A stretch of 22,537 nt of DNA, taken from positions 1-22,537 of the forward strand of contig JAEYPG010000574.1 in the NCBI GenBank assembly GCA_023410975.1, written 5' to 3'. This document shows positions 1-7,074 of this stretch, one piece after another; positions within the stretch are counted from its first letter, which is position 1; each line of letters begins with the position of its first letter. The notes under the pieces were generated by a model. The model had not been told where the DNA came from, searched no databases, and was given only the letters and a program-made list of their open reading frames with translations. This DNA is from Pseudomonadota bacterium (GTDB taxonomy: Bacteria > Pseudomonadota > Gammaproteobacteria > Burkholderiales > Burkholderiaceae_C). The translations under genes were made by a program, and so were the position numbers.

Positions 1-2
1 AA

Positions 3-368
3 GCCGGCAACGCGCTGGCCGAGGCCACGGGCCGCACCGTGCGCCAGAGCGCGCAGGCGGTGGACCGGGTGTTCGGCCTGATCGCCGACATGAGCCGCGC
101 CGCGCAGGAGCAGGCGCAGGGCGTGGAACTCGTCAACAAGTCCGTGAGCCAGCTCGACAGCGTCACGCAGCAAAACGCCGCGATGGTGGAGCAGCTCTCC
201 ACGGCAGCCCGCTCGCTGCACCACCGGGCCGAAGTCGTGGTGGAGTCGGTTCGCATCTTCCGCACCGCGCATGGCGGTGCTGCAACGCCAGCACCACAGC
301 GGCTCGAGCAGTCCGCGGGTGCGGCTCGGCCACGTATACCGGTGCGCAAGCACACCACGCCGGCCTGA
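3..368 (+). CDS. Methyl-accepting chemotaxis protein, C-terminal end (partial)
   Basis: This is the last 121 codons of an MCP whose 5' part lies before the window; the reading frame is open from base 3 to TGA at 366-368. The visible part is the distal arm of the cytoplasmic four-helix signalling bundle: a heptad-like alpha-helical stretch containing SVSQLDSVTQQNAAMVEQ, the adaptation-helix signature shared with the complete MCP downstream. After this comes a Pro/Ala/Arg-rich, probably flexible tail of about 40 residues. There is no NWETF-type CheR/CheB docking pentapeptide at the end. MCPs pass ligand occupancy to CheA/CheW at the cell pole. The ligand cannot be inferred because the sensor half is missing. 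Its position 568 bases before another MCP makes it one of a tandem receptor pair. Confidence 0.93.
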   Translation, partial: AGNALAEATGRTVRQSAQAVDRVFGLIADMSRAAQEQAQGVELVNKSVSQLDSVTQQNAAMVEQLSTAARSLHHRAEVVVESVRIFRTAHGGAATPAPQRLEQSAGAARPRIPVRKHTTPA

Positions 369-936
369 CACGCCGGCTCGCTATCCACCATGCCGCCAGC
401 GCAGCGGCATCGCATGGCCTCCAGCGGAGGCGCGCTGTACAGGCGTGCTCCTGGCCTGAACCGCAAGCCAAAAAACGCTCTTCCGCCTTGCAGTGCTGCA
501 GCGGTCTTGCGCAAGACGTCCTCGCGCCGTTTCGTACAGGCAGCACGCAACTAGGCAGTGCTCTTTGCATGGGGACTTGCCGCGAAGCACGCACTGCTCA
601 CGCGCGAATGCCATCCCGGCGTCAGCGGTGCATGCCCCGCGCTGCGCGCCTGGAATGCCGTGCTGCAGCAACGGCGCTTCCTGCAGGGCACGCATGAGCT
701 GCGCCAGCTTGAGTTCCATGCGTTCGAACAACGCATATGGGCAAGAATCATGTAGTTGCCGTATCAACTAGATCAACAATTGCGAATCACATAAGACCTT
801 GTGCACTGTCGAATCCAAAGATCGGCAGCTTTCGCAACCAATGTTGCGGAGTTCGTGCCTCATGTCGGTGAACAAGGGGTCGATTCAGAAGTTCCACAAA
901 CCGTGCCGCTAGTCGCGGCGTGCCGAGGTCGCCTTG
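369..936. other. Intergenic gap between two chemotaxis receptors
   Basis: This 568-base stretch has no convincing gene. Several short open frames cross it on both strands, but they are Cys/Arg-rich with no recognisable domain and look like high-GC chance frames. The part from about 720 to 880 is noticeably richer in A and T than the flanks and contains an 18-bp dyad (753-770), so it probably holds the promoter and control site of the downstream MCP. I could not place a convincing -35/-10 pair or a flagellar sigma-28 box. Confidence 0.5.
753..770. promoter_or_regulatory. Dyad TAGTTG-N6-CAACTA, candidate operator
   Basis: A perfect inverted repeat with 6-base arms and a 6-base spacer (CCGTAT) lies in the AT-richer part of the gap, about 165 bases upstream of the MCP start. 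The inner core AGTTG-N6-CAACT recurs exactly at 6320-6335 in front of the GST gene. The arm and spacer lengths suit a dimeric helix-turn-helix repressor such as TetR or GntR types. Function is inferred; the regulator is unknown. Confidence 0.4.
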
Positions 937-2766
937 ATGCCCTACTCCTCCTCCTTCGTGCGCTCTCCTGGCCGCCGATCGTCCCTGCAGAACTTGCTTG
1001 GCAACATGACAATTGGACGGCGCCTGGCCCTGGCGTTCGGGACCGTTCTGGCACTTTTTGCCGGGACGACGGGATTCTCCGTGTTCCAGACCGGTCGGCT
1101 GCAGCAGGACATGGGTGCCACCATGCGTTCGAGTACCGAGCTCATTGCAGCAGCCGAGCAAATGCGCGCGCAGATCAACGAGAGCTACATGAGCGGCCTG
1201 CTTGTCATGCTCTCGACGCAGTCCGAGGAAATCAGTTTCCACGCCGGCCGAATCGAGAAGCAGATTGCTGCTTATGCGGCGGCCAAAGGTCGCTTGATGG
1301 AACTGACCCATGAGGGCAACGACATTGCGGGCATGCTCGAGGCGCTCAAGCCGCTGACCGAATCAGAGGGTGCGATGGGGCTGATGAGGCAGGCGCTGAG
1401 TGCTCGCATCTCCGATGGCGCGCGTGCAGGTGACGCCGACGTGCCGCTCGACGAGGCCCAGGTGGCCACGATGGCGTTCAGCGTGAAGAACGAAGTCGAT
1501 TTCTGGGCCAAGTCGGTGGATGGCGTGGTCGCCGCGGTGCGACAGGCCGGCGAAGAGGCGCAGGCTCGGACCGAAGCCGCCGTGGCGTTGTCGCGCCGGA
1601 TCCAGTTGCTTGCCGCGGGCGCGGGGCTGGCCATCAGCGTGCTGGCGGCTTGGCTGATTGCGCGCAGCGTCAGTGTCCCGCTGCGCCGTGCCGTCGCAGT
1701 CGCCGAGGAAGTGGCCCAAGGTAACCTGTCGCAGCCCATTGAAACGTCCCTGCGCGACGAGACCGGTGCGTTGCTGGCGGCGCTGGGTCGGATGCAGGCC
1801 AGCCTGCGGGAGGTAGTGGGCGCGGTTCGCGATACCGCCCATACGATCGAGGTTGCATCTACCGAGGTGGCCAGCAGCAGCCAGGACCTTTCCGCGCGCA
1901 CCGAGAACGCCGCCGCCAATCTTCAGCGCACCGCAGGCTCGATGAGCCAGCTCGCCGGTGCCGTGCAGCAGACAGCGACTTCGGCCCACATGGCCAACGA
2001 CGTCGCTGGCAGCGCCGCTGCCACTGCGCAGCACGGTGGCCGGGTGGTTGCCGACGTCGTTGCCAGCATGGAGCAGATTGCGCTCCAGTCGCGCCGCATC
2101 AGCGAGATCATCGGCGTGATCGACGGTATTGCGTTCCAGACCAACATCCTGGCGCTCAACGCCGCGGTGGAGGCCGCGCGCGCAGGCGAGCAAGGGCGTG
2201 GCTTTGCCGTCGTGGCTGCCGAGGTGCGCAACCTGGCTCAGCGCAGCGCGCTGGCCGCCAAGGACATCAAGCAGCTGATCGGCAGCTCCGTGGACCAGGT
2301 GAACTCGAGCAGCCAACTGGTACAGAAGGCGGGACAGACGATGACGACGCTGGTCGGCTCGGTGCAGCAGGTCAGCCACATGATTTCCCAGATCACCGAT
2401 GCCGCTGGGGCCCAGAGTTCGGGCATCGGCGAGGTACACGCCGCAATGACGGATCTTGAGCAGATGACCCAGCAGAACGCCGCGATGGTGGAGCAAAGCG
2501 CGGCAGCGGCAGCTTCGCTGCAGGCACAGGCACAGCGGCTGTCGCAGATGGTGGCGACATTCAAGCTCCATGCCGGCGATGATGCTGAGTACGCTTCAAT
2601 CGAGGTAAGCGATCGCCCCAGGGCAGTCAGCATCCACAGCAACGCTGTGCGGCATCGCTACGCCGTCGAACGCAACCCGATGGCCCAGGCGCCGGCGGAT
2701 TCTTCCGTGACCGGCAGCCATGGGGCCGGTGCCGACGTGGGAACAACATTCCTGGGCCAGGCCTGA
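937..2766 (+). CDS. Methyl-accepting chemotaxis protein (complete)
   Basis: This is a 609-residue transmembrane chemoreceptor. Domains in order: a short cytoplasmic lead, TM1 at about 28-50, a mostly helical periplasmic sensor of about 170 residues (four-helix-bundle type), TM2 at about 222-242, HAMP at about 243-295, and a long signalling coiled coil. The highly conserved hairpin tip is at about 395-430 (core IAFQTNILALNAAVEAAR), where CheA and CheW bind. Two QQNAAMVEQ-like segments mark adaptation helices. The tail of about 70 residues lacks a CheR-binding pentapeptide. ATG 937 is preferred because GAGG at 925-928 lies 8 bases upstream. A TTG immediately before it (934) and ATG 1006, which would give the more usual MTIGRRL start, are alternatives. 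The ligand is unknown. Proximity to a catabolic cluster makes the cluster's substrate a reasonable candidate, but this is inference only. Confidence 0.96.
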   Translation: MPYSSSFVRSPGRRSSLQNLLGNMTIGRRLALAFGTVLALFAGTTGFSVFQTGRLQQDMGATMRSSTELIAAAEQMRAQINESYMSGLLVMLSTQSEEISFHAGRIEKQIAAYAAAKGRLMELTHEGNDIAGMLEALKPLTESEGAMGLMRQALSARISDGARAGDADVPLDEAQVATMAFSVKNEVDFWAKSVDGVVAAVRQAGEEAQARTEAAVALSRRIQLLAAGAGLAISVLAAWLIARSVSVPLRRAVAVAEEVAQGNLSQPIETSLRDETGALLAALGRMQASLREVVGAVRDTAHTIEVASTEVASSSQDLSARTENAAANLQRTAGSMSQLAGAVQQTATSAHMANDVAGSAAATAQHGGRVVADVVASMEQIALQSRRISEIIGVIDGIAFQTNILALNAAVEAARAGEQGRGFAVVAAEVRNLAQRSALAAKDIKQLIGSSVDQVNSSSQLVQKAGQTMTTLVGSVQQVSHMISQITDAAGAQSSGIGEVHAAMTDLEQMTQQNAAMVEQSAAAAASLQAQAQRLSQMVATFKLHAGDDAEYASIEVSDRPRAVSIHSNAVRHRYAVERNPMAQAPADSSVTGSHGAGADVGTTFLGQA

Positions 2767-2773
2767 CGGGACA

Positions 2774-2811
2774 GCACCTGGCACAGGCCCGTACCGGCCT
2801 GTGCCAGGTGC
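2774..2811. terminator. Strong stem-loop after the MCP, probable terminator
   Basis: A perfect 16-bp inverted repeat (arms 2774-2789 and 2796-2811) with a 6-base loop starts 8 bases after the MCP stop codon. No T-tract follows, which is common for hairpins in high-GC genomes. It lies between convergent genes (MCP and the minus-strand flavoprotein), so it could work in both directions. A role in mRNA 3'-end protection is an alternative. Confidence 0.65.
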
Positions 2812-3138
2812 ATGCCGGTTGCGGGCTTTACGCGCGCCCAGGGCTTGATCCGGCATACGTCCGGGACGCACCGTATGCATGCCGCCATCGGTTTTCCGCG
2901 CGGTGCGGGCGTGGGAATGACGCGGCGCGTACTGCAACGCCGCACCTGCCCTGAAACGGCTCCAACCGCTTCTTACACTGTCCGTGGCGAGCAGCGCGTG
3001 CGGCAACGGCACCACCGTGCCGGAGAAGGCTCCACTGGCAGCTTGGGAACTCCTGGCGTCAGGCGCGCGGCCCTCATCAAGACATCTCGCGGCAGGAACG
3101 CGACTGCGCACTGTCGCGCAGGTTACGGCCAACAGCAG
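2812..3138. other. Intergenic gap between convergent MCP and flavoprotein genes
   Basis: About 327 bases lie between the MCP hairpin and the flavoprotein stop codon. Only short chance frames are present, with no domain I recognise, no tRNA-like fold and no insertion-sequence ends that I can see. A loose ATGCCGG/CCGGCAT pair (2812-2818 and 2850-2856) is too widely spaced to call. Confidence 0.4.
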
Positions 3139-4812
3139 TCAGGCAGCACCAGCCAGCGCGTGTCCCGCAATGAAGCCAAAGGTCAACGACAGCGTGTTGT
3201 TCGCGCCGTTTCCCGGCGCACGCCCTCGCCACAATGAATTCATGTCCAGCCCGATGGCGTACAGCCCCGGCACAGGCGCGTCCTGCATGTCGAGCACGCG
3301 AGCCCGGGCGTCCACGCGCAAGCCCACGGTGGTGGTCGAGTCGCCAGGAAATACCTTCAGCGCGTAGAAAGGCGCCTTGTGCACCGGGCCCAGGCAGGGG
3401 TTGGGACCGTGGGACGGATCGCCCATGACATGGTCGGCGCGCGCGTTGCCTCGTTCGAAGTCCTCGTCGACACCACGCTCGGCCTGTCCATTGAAGCGAT
3501 TGACGGTCGCTTCCAGTGCGTGAGGCGGTACACCGATGGCCGCGGCCAGCGCCTGCAGCGTCGGTGCCGTGACAATGTAGCCTTCAGCAATCATGCGTCG
3601 CAGGCCCCAACCACCGGGGCGCACAAGTCCCAGGCCATAGCGGTGGATGAATGCCTCGTCGCACACGAGGTACGCAGGTACCGAGCCGCTGCGGTGCATG
3701 GGCTCGACGAGGTTGGTGGCGGACTCGTTGCCAAAGCGCTTGCCATGGGCGTTGACTGCAATGCAGCCGGGCTTGCCACGGTCGAGGAACAGGTGCGGGA
3801 ACTTGCGCACCGAGCCGTCCGCTCGCTGCAGCACCGACACCACCACCCAGCCGGCATTGCTGAGGTTCTCACCGTCGAAGCGTCCACCAGCCGCACGCGC
3901 CGCCGCCAGGCCGTCGCCGGTGTTTCCCTCGGGTACGAGCGAGACGTGGTGCTCGGCATAGGGGATGAACTGACGTCGCATCTCGCTATTGGCCGAGAAT
4001 CCACCCGTGGCCAGCACCACGCCGCGCCGGGCCCGCACCTCCAGTTGCTCCCCACCGCGCTGCAGCACCACACCGGTGACCCTGCCCTGCTCGACAAGCA
4101 GCCGCTGCATGGGCGCCTGGCGCCACAGCGTCACGCCGGCGTCCAGCGCCGAGCGCAGCAACCGGGCCGCCAGCGCATTGCCCATGGTCAGACGCGTGCC
4201 ACGCGGATGCCGCGCGAGCCTGTCCAGCCCGAAGCGCAAGGCGAGCCGCGCCATGTGCCTGAACGCCGCGAAGGAGCGCGTCGCGTTGGCTGCATGCCCC
4301 ATGTCGGCCAGTCCGATCATCATGCCCCCGGGTGCATTGAATTCCGTCAGTGGCGGGCGCAGCTGTGCAAAATGTGGACCCAGCTCGCGCGCGTCGTACT
4401 CCAGCGGGACCAGCAGGCGGCCTTCGCGCGAGAACCCGCTGGCAGCCGGATGCCAGTCGGCGAAGCCACGCTGCACCGCAAAGCGCACGGCGGTGTGTGC
4501 ATGCAGGAAGTCCACCATGCGTGGCGCGGCGTCGAGGAATGCCTCAAGCAGGTCGGCACGCAGGGTCGGGCCCACTACCTCGTGAACATAGCGCGCGGCT
4601 GTACCGGCAGCCTCGCCCAGGCCGGCCTGCGTTGCGAGCGTGCTGCCCGGCACCCAGACGCCTCCGCCTGACAGCGCCGTCGTGCCGCCAAACCACGCTG
4701 TCTTTTCTGCCAGCAACACGTCCAGCCCGTGCCGGGCGGCAACGGTAGCGGCCGTGAGACCGGCACCGCCGGACCCTACGACGACCACGTCCTTCTCGAT
4801 CATGGGCCCCAT
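3139..4812 (-). CDS. FAD-dependent dehydrogenase, fumarate reductase/3-ketosteroid dehydrogenase-like
   Basis: This is a 557-residue flavoprotein of the FAD-binding-2 superfamily. The N-terminal Rossmann motif VVVVGSGGAGL binds the FAD ADP moiety and is followed by the acidic residue in LLAEK. GGTTALSGGGVW is the signature shared by KstD and fumarate reductase flavoproteins. GVVLATGGF and the C-terminal NNTLSLTFGFIAGHAL complete the FAD domain around a cap domain. Such enzymes add or remove hydrogens next to a carbonyl. The KstD catalytic tyrosines are not evident: the RFxNESAPY position reads RFGNESATN, and the C-terminal YAGPG position reads GRAPGNG, so ordinary 3-ketosteroid activity is doubtful. 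The start is uncertain. ATG 4812 has a distant GAGG, ATG 4803 (MIEKDVVVV) is also good, and TTG 4839 would overlap the P450. It directly follows the P450 and overlaps or nearly overlaps its stop region, so the two are probably one transcript. Confidence 0.88.
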   Translation of the reverse strand: MGPMIEKDVVVVGSGGAGLTAATVAARHGLDVLLAEKTAWFGGTTALSGGGVWVPGSTLATQAGLGEAAGTAARYVHEVVGPTLRADLLEAFLDAAPRMVDFLHAHTAVRFAVQRGFADWHPAASGFSREGRLLVPLEYDARELGPHFAQLRPPLTEFNAPGGMMIGLADMGHAANATRSFAAFRHMARLALRFGLDRLARHPRGTRLTMGNALAARLLRSALDAGVTLWRQAPMQRLLVEQGRVTGVVLQRGGEQLEVRARRGVVLATGGFSANSEMRRQFIPYAEHHVSLVPEGNTGDGLAAARAAGGRFDGENLSNAGWVVVSVLQRADGSVRKFPHLFLDRGKPGCIAVNAHGKRFGNESATNLVEPMHRSGSVPAYLVCDEAFIHRYGLGLVRPGGWGLRRMIAEGYIVTAPTLQALAAAIGVPPHALEATVNRFNGQAERGVDEDFERGNARADHVMGDPSHGPNPCLGPVHKAPFYALKVFPGDSTTTVGLRVDARARVLDMQDAPVPGLYAIGLDMNSLWRGRAPGNGANNTLSLTFGFIAGHALAGAA

Positions 4813-4825
4813 GCCGAGGATGGCC

Positions 4826-6100
4826 TCAGCCCCAGACAACGGGCACGGCGTGCGGCCCGCGCAGCTGTGCTCCGGTGATCTGCGGGGCCGGCTGCGCCGG
4901 ATCCAGTCGAACGTCGGGCAGCAGATCCAGCACCGCGTTGAGGGCTACCTGCAGCTCGGTCTTGGCGATGAACTGGCCAATGCACATGTGCGGCCCGAAC
5001 CCGAATCCGAAGGACGGCTTGGGTTTGCGATCGATGTCGAAGGTCTCGCTGTTCTCGAACGCTTCCTCGTCGCGGTTGGCCGAGGCCACGATGCACTGCA
5101 CCATGGCGCCCTTGGGGATCTTCACGCCCCGGATCTCCAGGTCCTTTGCGGCCTGACGCACCTTGAAGGTGGCCACGGGCTCGAAGCGCACGGCTTCGTC
5201 GATGGCCTTGGACACCAGGCTGCGGTCGCGCCTCACGCGCTCCAGCAGTTCGGGGCGCTCCAGCAGCAGCACCATCAACGAGCCAAAGGTGCGGGTGGTG
5301 GTTTCGCCGGCCGCAGGCAGCAGGGAGCGCACGAACGTGGTGACCTCGTGGTCGTCCAGCGAGCGGCCCTCGTACTCCGCACGGATGAGTCGGCTGATGA
5401 GGTCCTCGCCGGTGGCACCGTTGGCGCGTACCTGTGCCACCTGGACCTTCACGGCGTCGTACAGCGCCTGCGCTGCCTCCATGGCCGCCTTGCGGGCAAC
5501 GCGCGCGCGTTCGGCGTCCACTTGCGGTCCGGCGAGGATGGCCAGCGCCCAGGCGGCGTACTGCTTGACCTGCTCGGGCTTGTCGTCGGGAAAGCCGATG
5601 AGCGCGTAGATCAGCCGGATCGGGAAATGCAGGCCGAAGTCCATCAGGTCCGCGCGTCCCTGGGGCACCAGGGGCTGCAGGTACTCCTCGCGCACGATGC
5701 GGTCCATCCTGGGCCTCCAGCGGTTGACCACCTCGGGCATGAAAATGGGCTGCAGCAGGGCGCGGGCGCGACGGTGCGCCTCGCCGTCCATGCCGGTGAG
5801 GATGAGCCCGTCGAAGAACGAGCCCAGCCCCTCGGCAATGAAGCCGCTGGTGAAGTTGGCTGCGTCGCGCAGCACGGCCATCACGTCGGCGTACTTGAAA
5901 AGCGTGAACGTGGGGCGGTCGGGGTCGAGGCCCGCGATGTTGGGCACACCCAGACGCCCCATGAAGTTTTCTTCCAGTACCGGCGAGTCGCGTCGCATTT
6001 CACGGTAAAGGGCATTCAGATCGACATCGGCTCCCCGGTAGTTGTCGGCCACGCCGGAAAAAGCGCGCTCCAGCGACTGGTCCTTGGTTGCTGCGGTCAC
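4826..6100 (-). CDS. Cytochrome P450
   Basis: This is a 424-residue soluble bacterial P450 of normal class I length. The heme-ligand loop FGFGPHMCIG places the axial cysteine near residue 373. The ExxR motif is EAVR (about 302-305). The I-helix oxygen-activation segment reads AAGETT (about 263-268), with Glu and Thr in the proton-relay positions. There is no membrane anchor. It inserts one oxygen atom from O2 into a hydrophobic substrate, using electrons from a ferredoxin and reductase that are not encoded in this window. The start is GTG at 6100, supported by AAAGGAG 6 bases upstream. It is the first gene of a two-gene unit with the FAD dehydrogenase and is divergent from the GST gene. The substrate is unknown. 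The neighbouring epoxide-hydrolase-like genes make epoxidation or hydroxylation of an alicyclic compound an attractive guess. Confidence 0.96.
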   Translation of the reverse strand: MTAATKDQSLERAFSGVADNYRGADVDLNALYREMRRDSPVLEENFMGRLGVPNIAGLDPDRPTFTLFKYADVMAVLRDAANFTSGFIAEGLGSFFDGLILTGMDGEAHRRARALLQPIFMPEVVNRWRPRMDRIVREEYLQPLVPQGRADLMDFGLHFPIRLIYALIGFPDDKPEQVKQYAAWALAILAGPQVDAERARVARKAAMEAAQALYDAVKVQVAQVRANGATGEDLISRLIRAEYEGRSLDDHEVTTFVRSLLPAAGETTTRTFGSLMVLLLERPELLERVRRDRSLVSKAIDEAVRFEPVATFKVRQAAKDLEIRGVKIPKGAMVQCIVASANRDEEAFENSETFDIDRKPKPSFGFGFGPHMCIGQFIAKTELQVALNAVLDLLPDVRLDPAQPAPQITGAQLRGPHAVPVVWG

Positions 6101-6106
6101 GATCGT

Positions 6107-6113
6107 CTCCTTT
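6107..6113 (-). promoter_or_regulatory. Ribosome binding site AAAGGAG deciding the P450 GTG start
   Basis: Read on the minus strand, AAAGGAG is followed by 6 bases (ACGATC) and then GTG at 6100. No ATG is placed comparably, so this Shine-Dalgarno element fixes the non-ATG start. Confidence 0.8.
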
Positions 6114-6134
6114 CAGTCAGGGGCGGCCCGGACC

Positions 6135-6163
6135 TTGCCGGTCACCGGTCGCGCCCTTATATT
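6135..6163 (+). promoter_or_regulatory. Sigma-70-like promoter, candidate for the GST gene
   Basis: TTGCCG (6135-6140) is separated by exactly 17 bases from TATATT (6158-6163), which matches the -10 consensus at five of six positions. It points to the plus strand, about 290 bases before the GST start. The -10 box overlaps the left arm of the 6162-6177 dyad, as expected for a repressor site. This is inferred by eye. Confidence 0.4.
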
Positions 6164-6177
6164 GAACACATTTTCAA
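6162..6177. promoter_or_regulatory. Dyad TTGAA-N6-TTCAA in the P450/GST divergent region
   Basis: A perfect inverted repeat with 5-base arms and a 6-base spacer (CACATT) sits inside the most AT-rich patch of the region (about 6157-6190). It overlaps the candidate plus-strand -10 box and lies about 60 bases upstream of the P450 start. It is a good candidate operator controlling both divergent transcripts. The binding protein is unknown. Confidence 0.45.
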
Positions 6178-6319
6178 ATTCTGATCTTTTGACGCCCGCC
6201 ACACAAGCGCCTGCGACGCCGCTTCCACCCGGCGTCTTGCGCTGCGTCAACGCTCGGCGGCAATCTCCCGGCAGATCAGGGAAAACCATCAGTAGAGGGA
6301 ATAGAGCAGGCCGCCATAG

Positions 6320-6335
6320 AGTTGAGCCCTCAACT
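6320..6335. promoter_or_regulatory. Palindrome AGTTGAG-CC-CTCAACT, candidate operator
   Basis: Seven-base perfect arms flank a 2-base centre, about 120 bases upstream of the GST start codon. The outer part, AGTTG-N6-CAACT, is identical to the core of the dyad at 753-770 upstream of the MCP. This could mark a shared regulator or an RNA hairpin in the GST leader. Confidence 0.45.
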
Positions 6336-6443
6336 ATTTTCCATCTTTGGCGCCACCATCGAGTGCAGCCTTGGCACGCACGCATGCGCATGCGCATGCC
6401 GGCCGTGCCGATCCGTTCCACTGTCCGCGCCGTCAGGCGCACC

Positions 6444-6450
6444 AAGGAGG
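6444..6450 (+). promoter_or_regulatory. Ribosome binding site AAGGAGG deciding the GST start
   Basis: A near-perfect Shine-Dalgarno sequence ends 6 bases before ATG 6457. It shows that the long in-frame extension upstream to 6322 (Cys/Ala/Arg-rich) is not translated. Confidence 0.85.
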
Positions 6451-6456
6451 CCAGCC

Positions 6457-7074
6457 ATGCTGACCCTGTACCACGCCCCCGGTTCCGTATCGTCGCGCAT
6501 CGCATGGTTGCTCGAAGAACTCGGTGCGATGTATGAACTCGTGAACGTTGCCGATCCGTACAGCACGGGCGGCCGGGCCGATGCACGCAATCCCCATCCG
6601 CACGGCTTCACACCGGCACTCGATCACGACGGCCGGATCGTCACAGAGACCGGGGCGATCGCGTTGTACCTCACGGACCTGTTCCCAAATGCGCAGGTCG
6701 GCGTGCCTGCGGGCGACGCGCTGCGTGGGCGATACCTCACCTGGCTGTTCTACCAGGTGGGGCTCACCGAACCGCTGGTGTACATGAAGGGCACTCAGGC
6801 CTTGTCCCGGGATGCCGCGATGGCCCGGCTGGACGCGGCGATGATGCAGCACATCGAGGCAACGCTTGCGGAGTCCGGCCCCTACCTGCTGGGCGAGCGC
6901 TTCACGGCGGCGGACATCCTGATGATGAGCCTGTTCGAACAGGCACGCCCGCTGCTAGGCGCCAGCCCGTCGATCGATGCCTACCTCGCCCTGGCCGATC
7001 GTCCGGCTCGGCGCCGGGCGCTGCAGCGCGACAAGCCGCACGCGCCCTCAGCAGTTCACGCGGCGGGACCGTAG
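6457..7074 (+). CDS. Glutathione S-transferase family protein
   Basis: This is a 205-residue cytosolic GST. The thioredoxin-fold domain begins MLTLYHAPGSVSSR, where a serine in the GSVSS segment would activate glutathione. GFTPAL carries the conserved cis-proline and ETGAI binds the gamma-glutamyl group. An all-helical C-terminal domain follows, with GPYLLGERFTAADILM, the usual N-capping and hydrophobic-staple region. GSTs add glutathione to electrophiles such as epoxides, or catalyse GSH-dependent isomerisation and dehalogenation. It is divergent from the P450 and its last 19 bases overlap tail-to-tail with the SDR on the other strand. Beside a P450 and epoxide-hydrolase-like proteins, a role in clearing or processing an epoxide is plausible, but it could also be a general detoxification enzyme. 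Confidence 0.92.
   Translation: MLTLYHAPGSVSSRIAWLLEELGAMYELVNVADPYSTGGRADARNPHPHGFTPALDHDGRIVTETGAIALYLTDLFPNAQVGVPAGDALRGRYLTWLFYQVGLTEPLVYMKGTQALSRDAAMARLDAAMMQHIEATLAESGPYLLGERFTAADILMMSLFEQARPLLGASPSIDAYLALADRPARRRALQRDKPHAPSAVHAAGP

Noticed and set aside
381..767. Minus-strand open frame starting MIRQLHDSCPYALFERMELK in the gap between the MCPs
   Set aside because: The first 35 residues look helix-like, but the rest is Cys/Arg-rich with no known domain and there is no clear ribosome binding site; probably a chance frame in GC-rich DNA.
3379..6184. Long plus-strand open frames opposite the flavoprotein and P450 genes
   Set aside because: They are antisense shadows: His/Gln/Arg/Ala-rich, no domains, and the opposite strand has complete enzymes with all motifs.
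6322..6456. In-frame N-terminal extension of the GST gene from a TTG
   Set aside because: AAGGAGG just before ATG 6457 and the standard GST start MLTLYHAPG show the extension is untranslated; it also contains the 6320-6335 palindrome.
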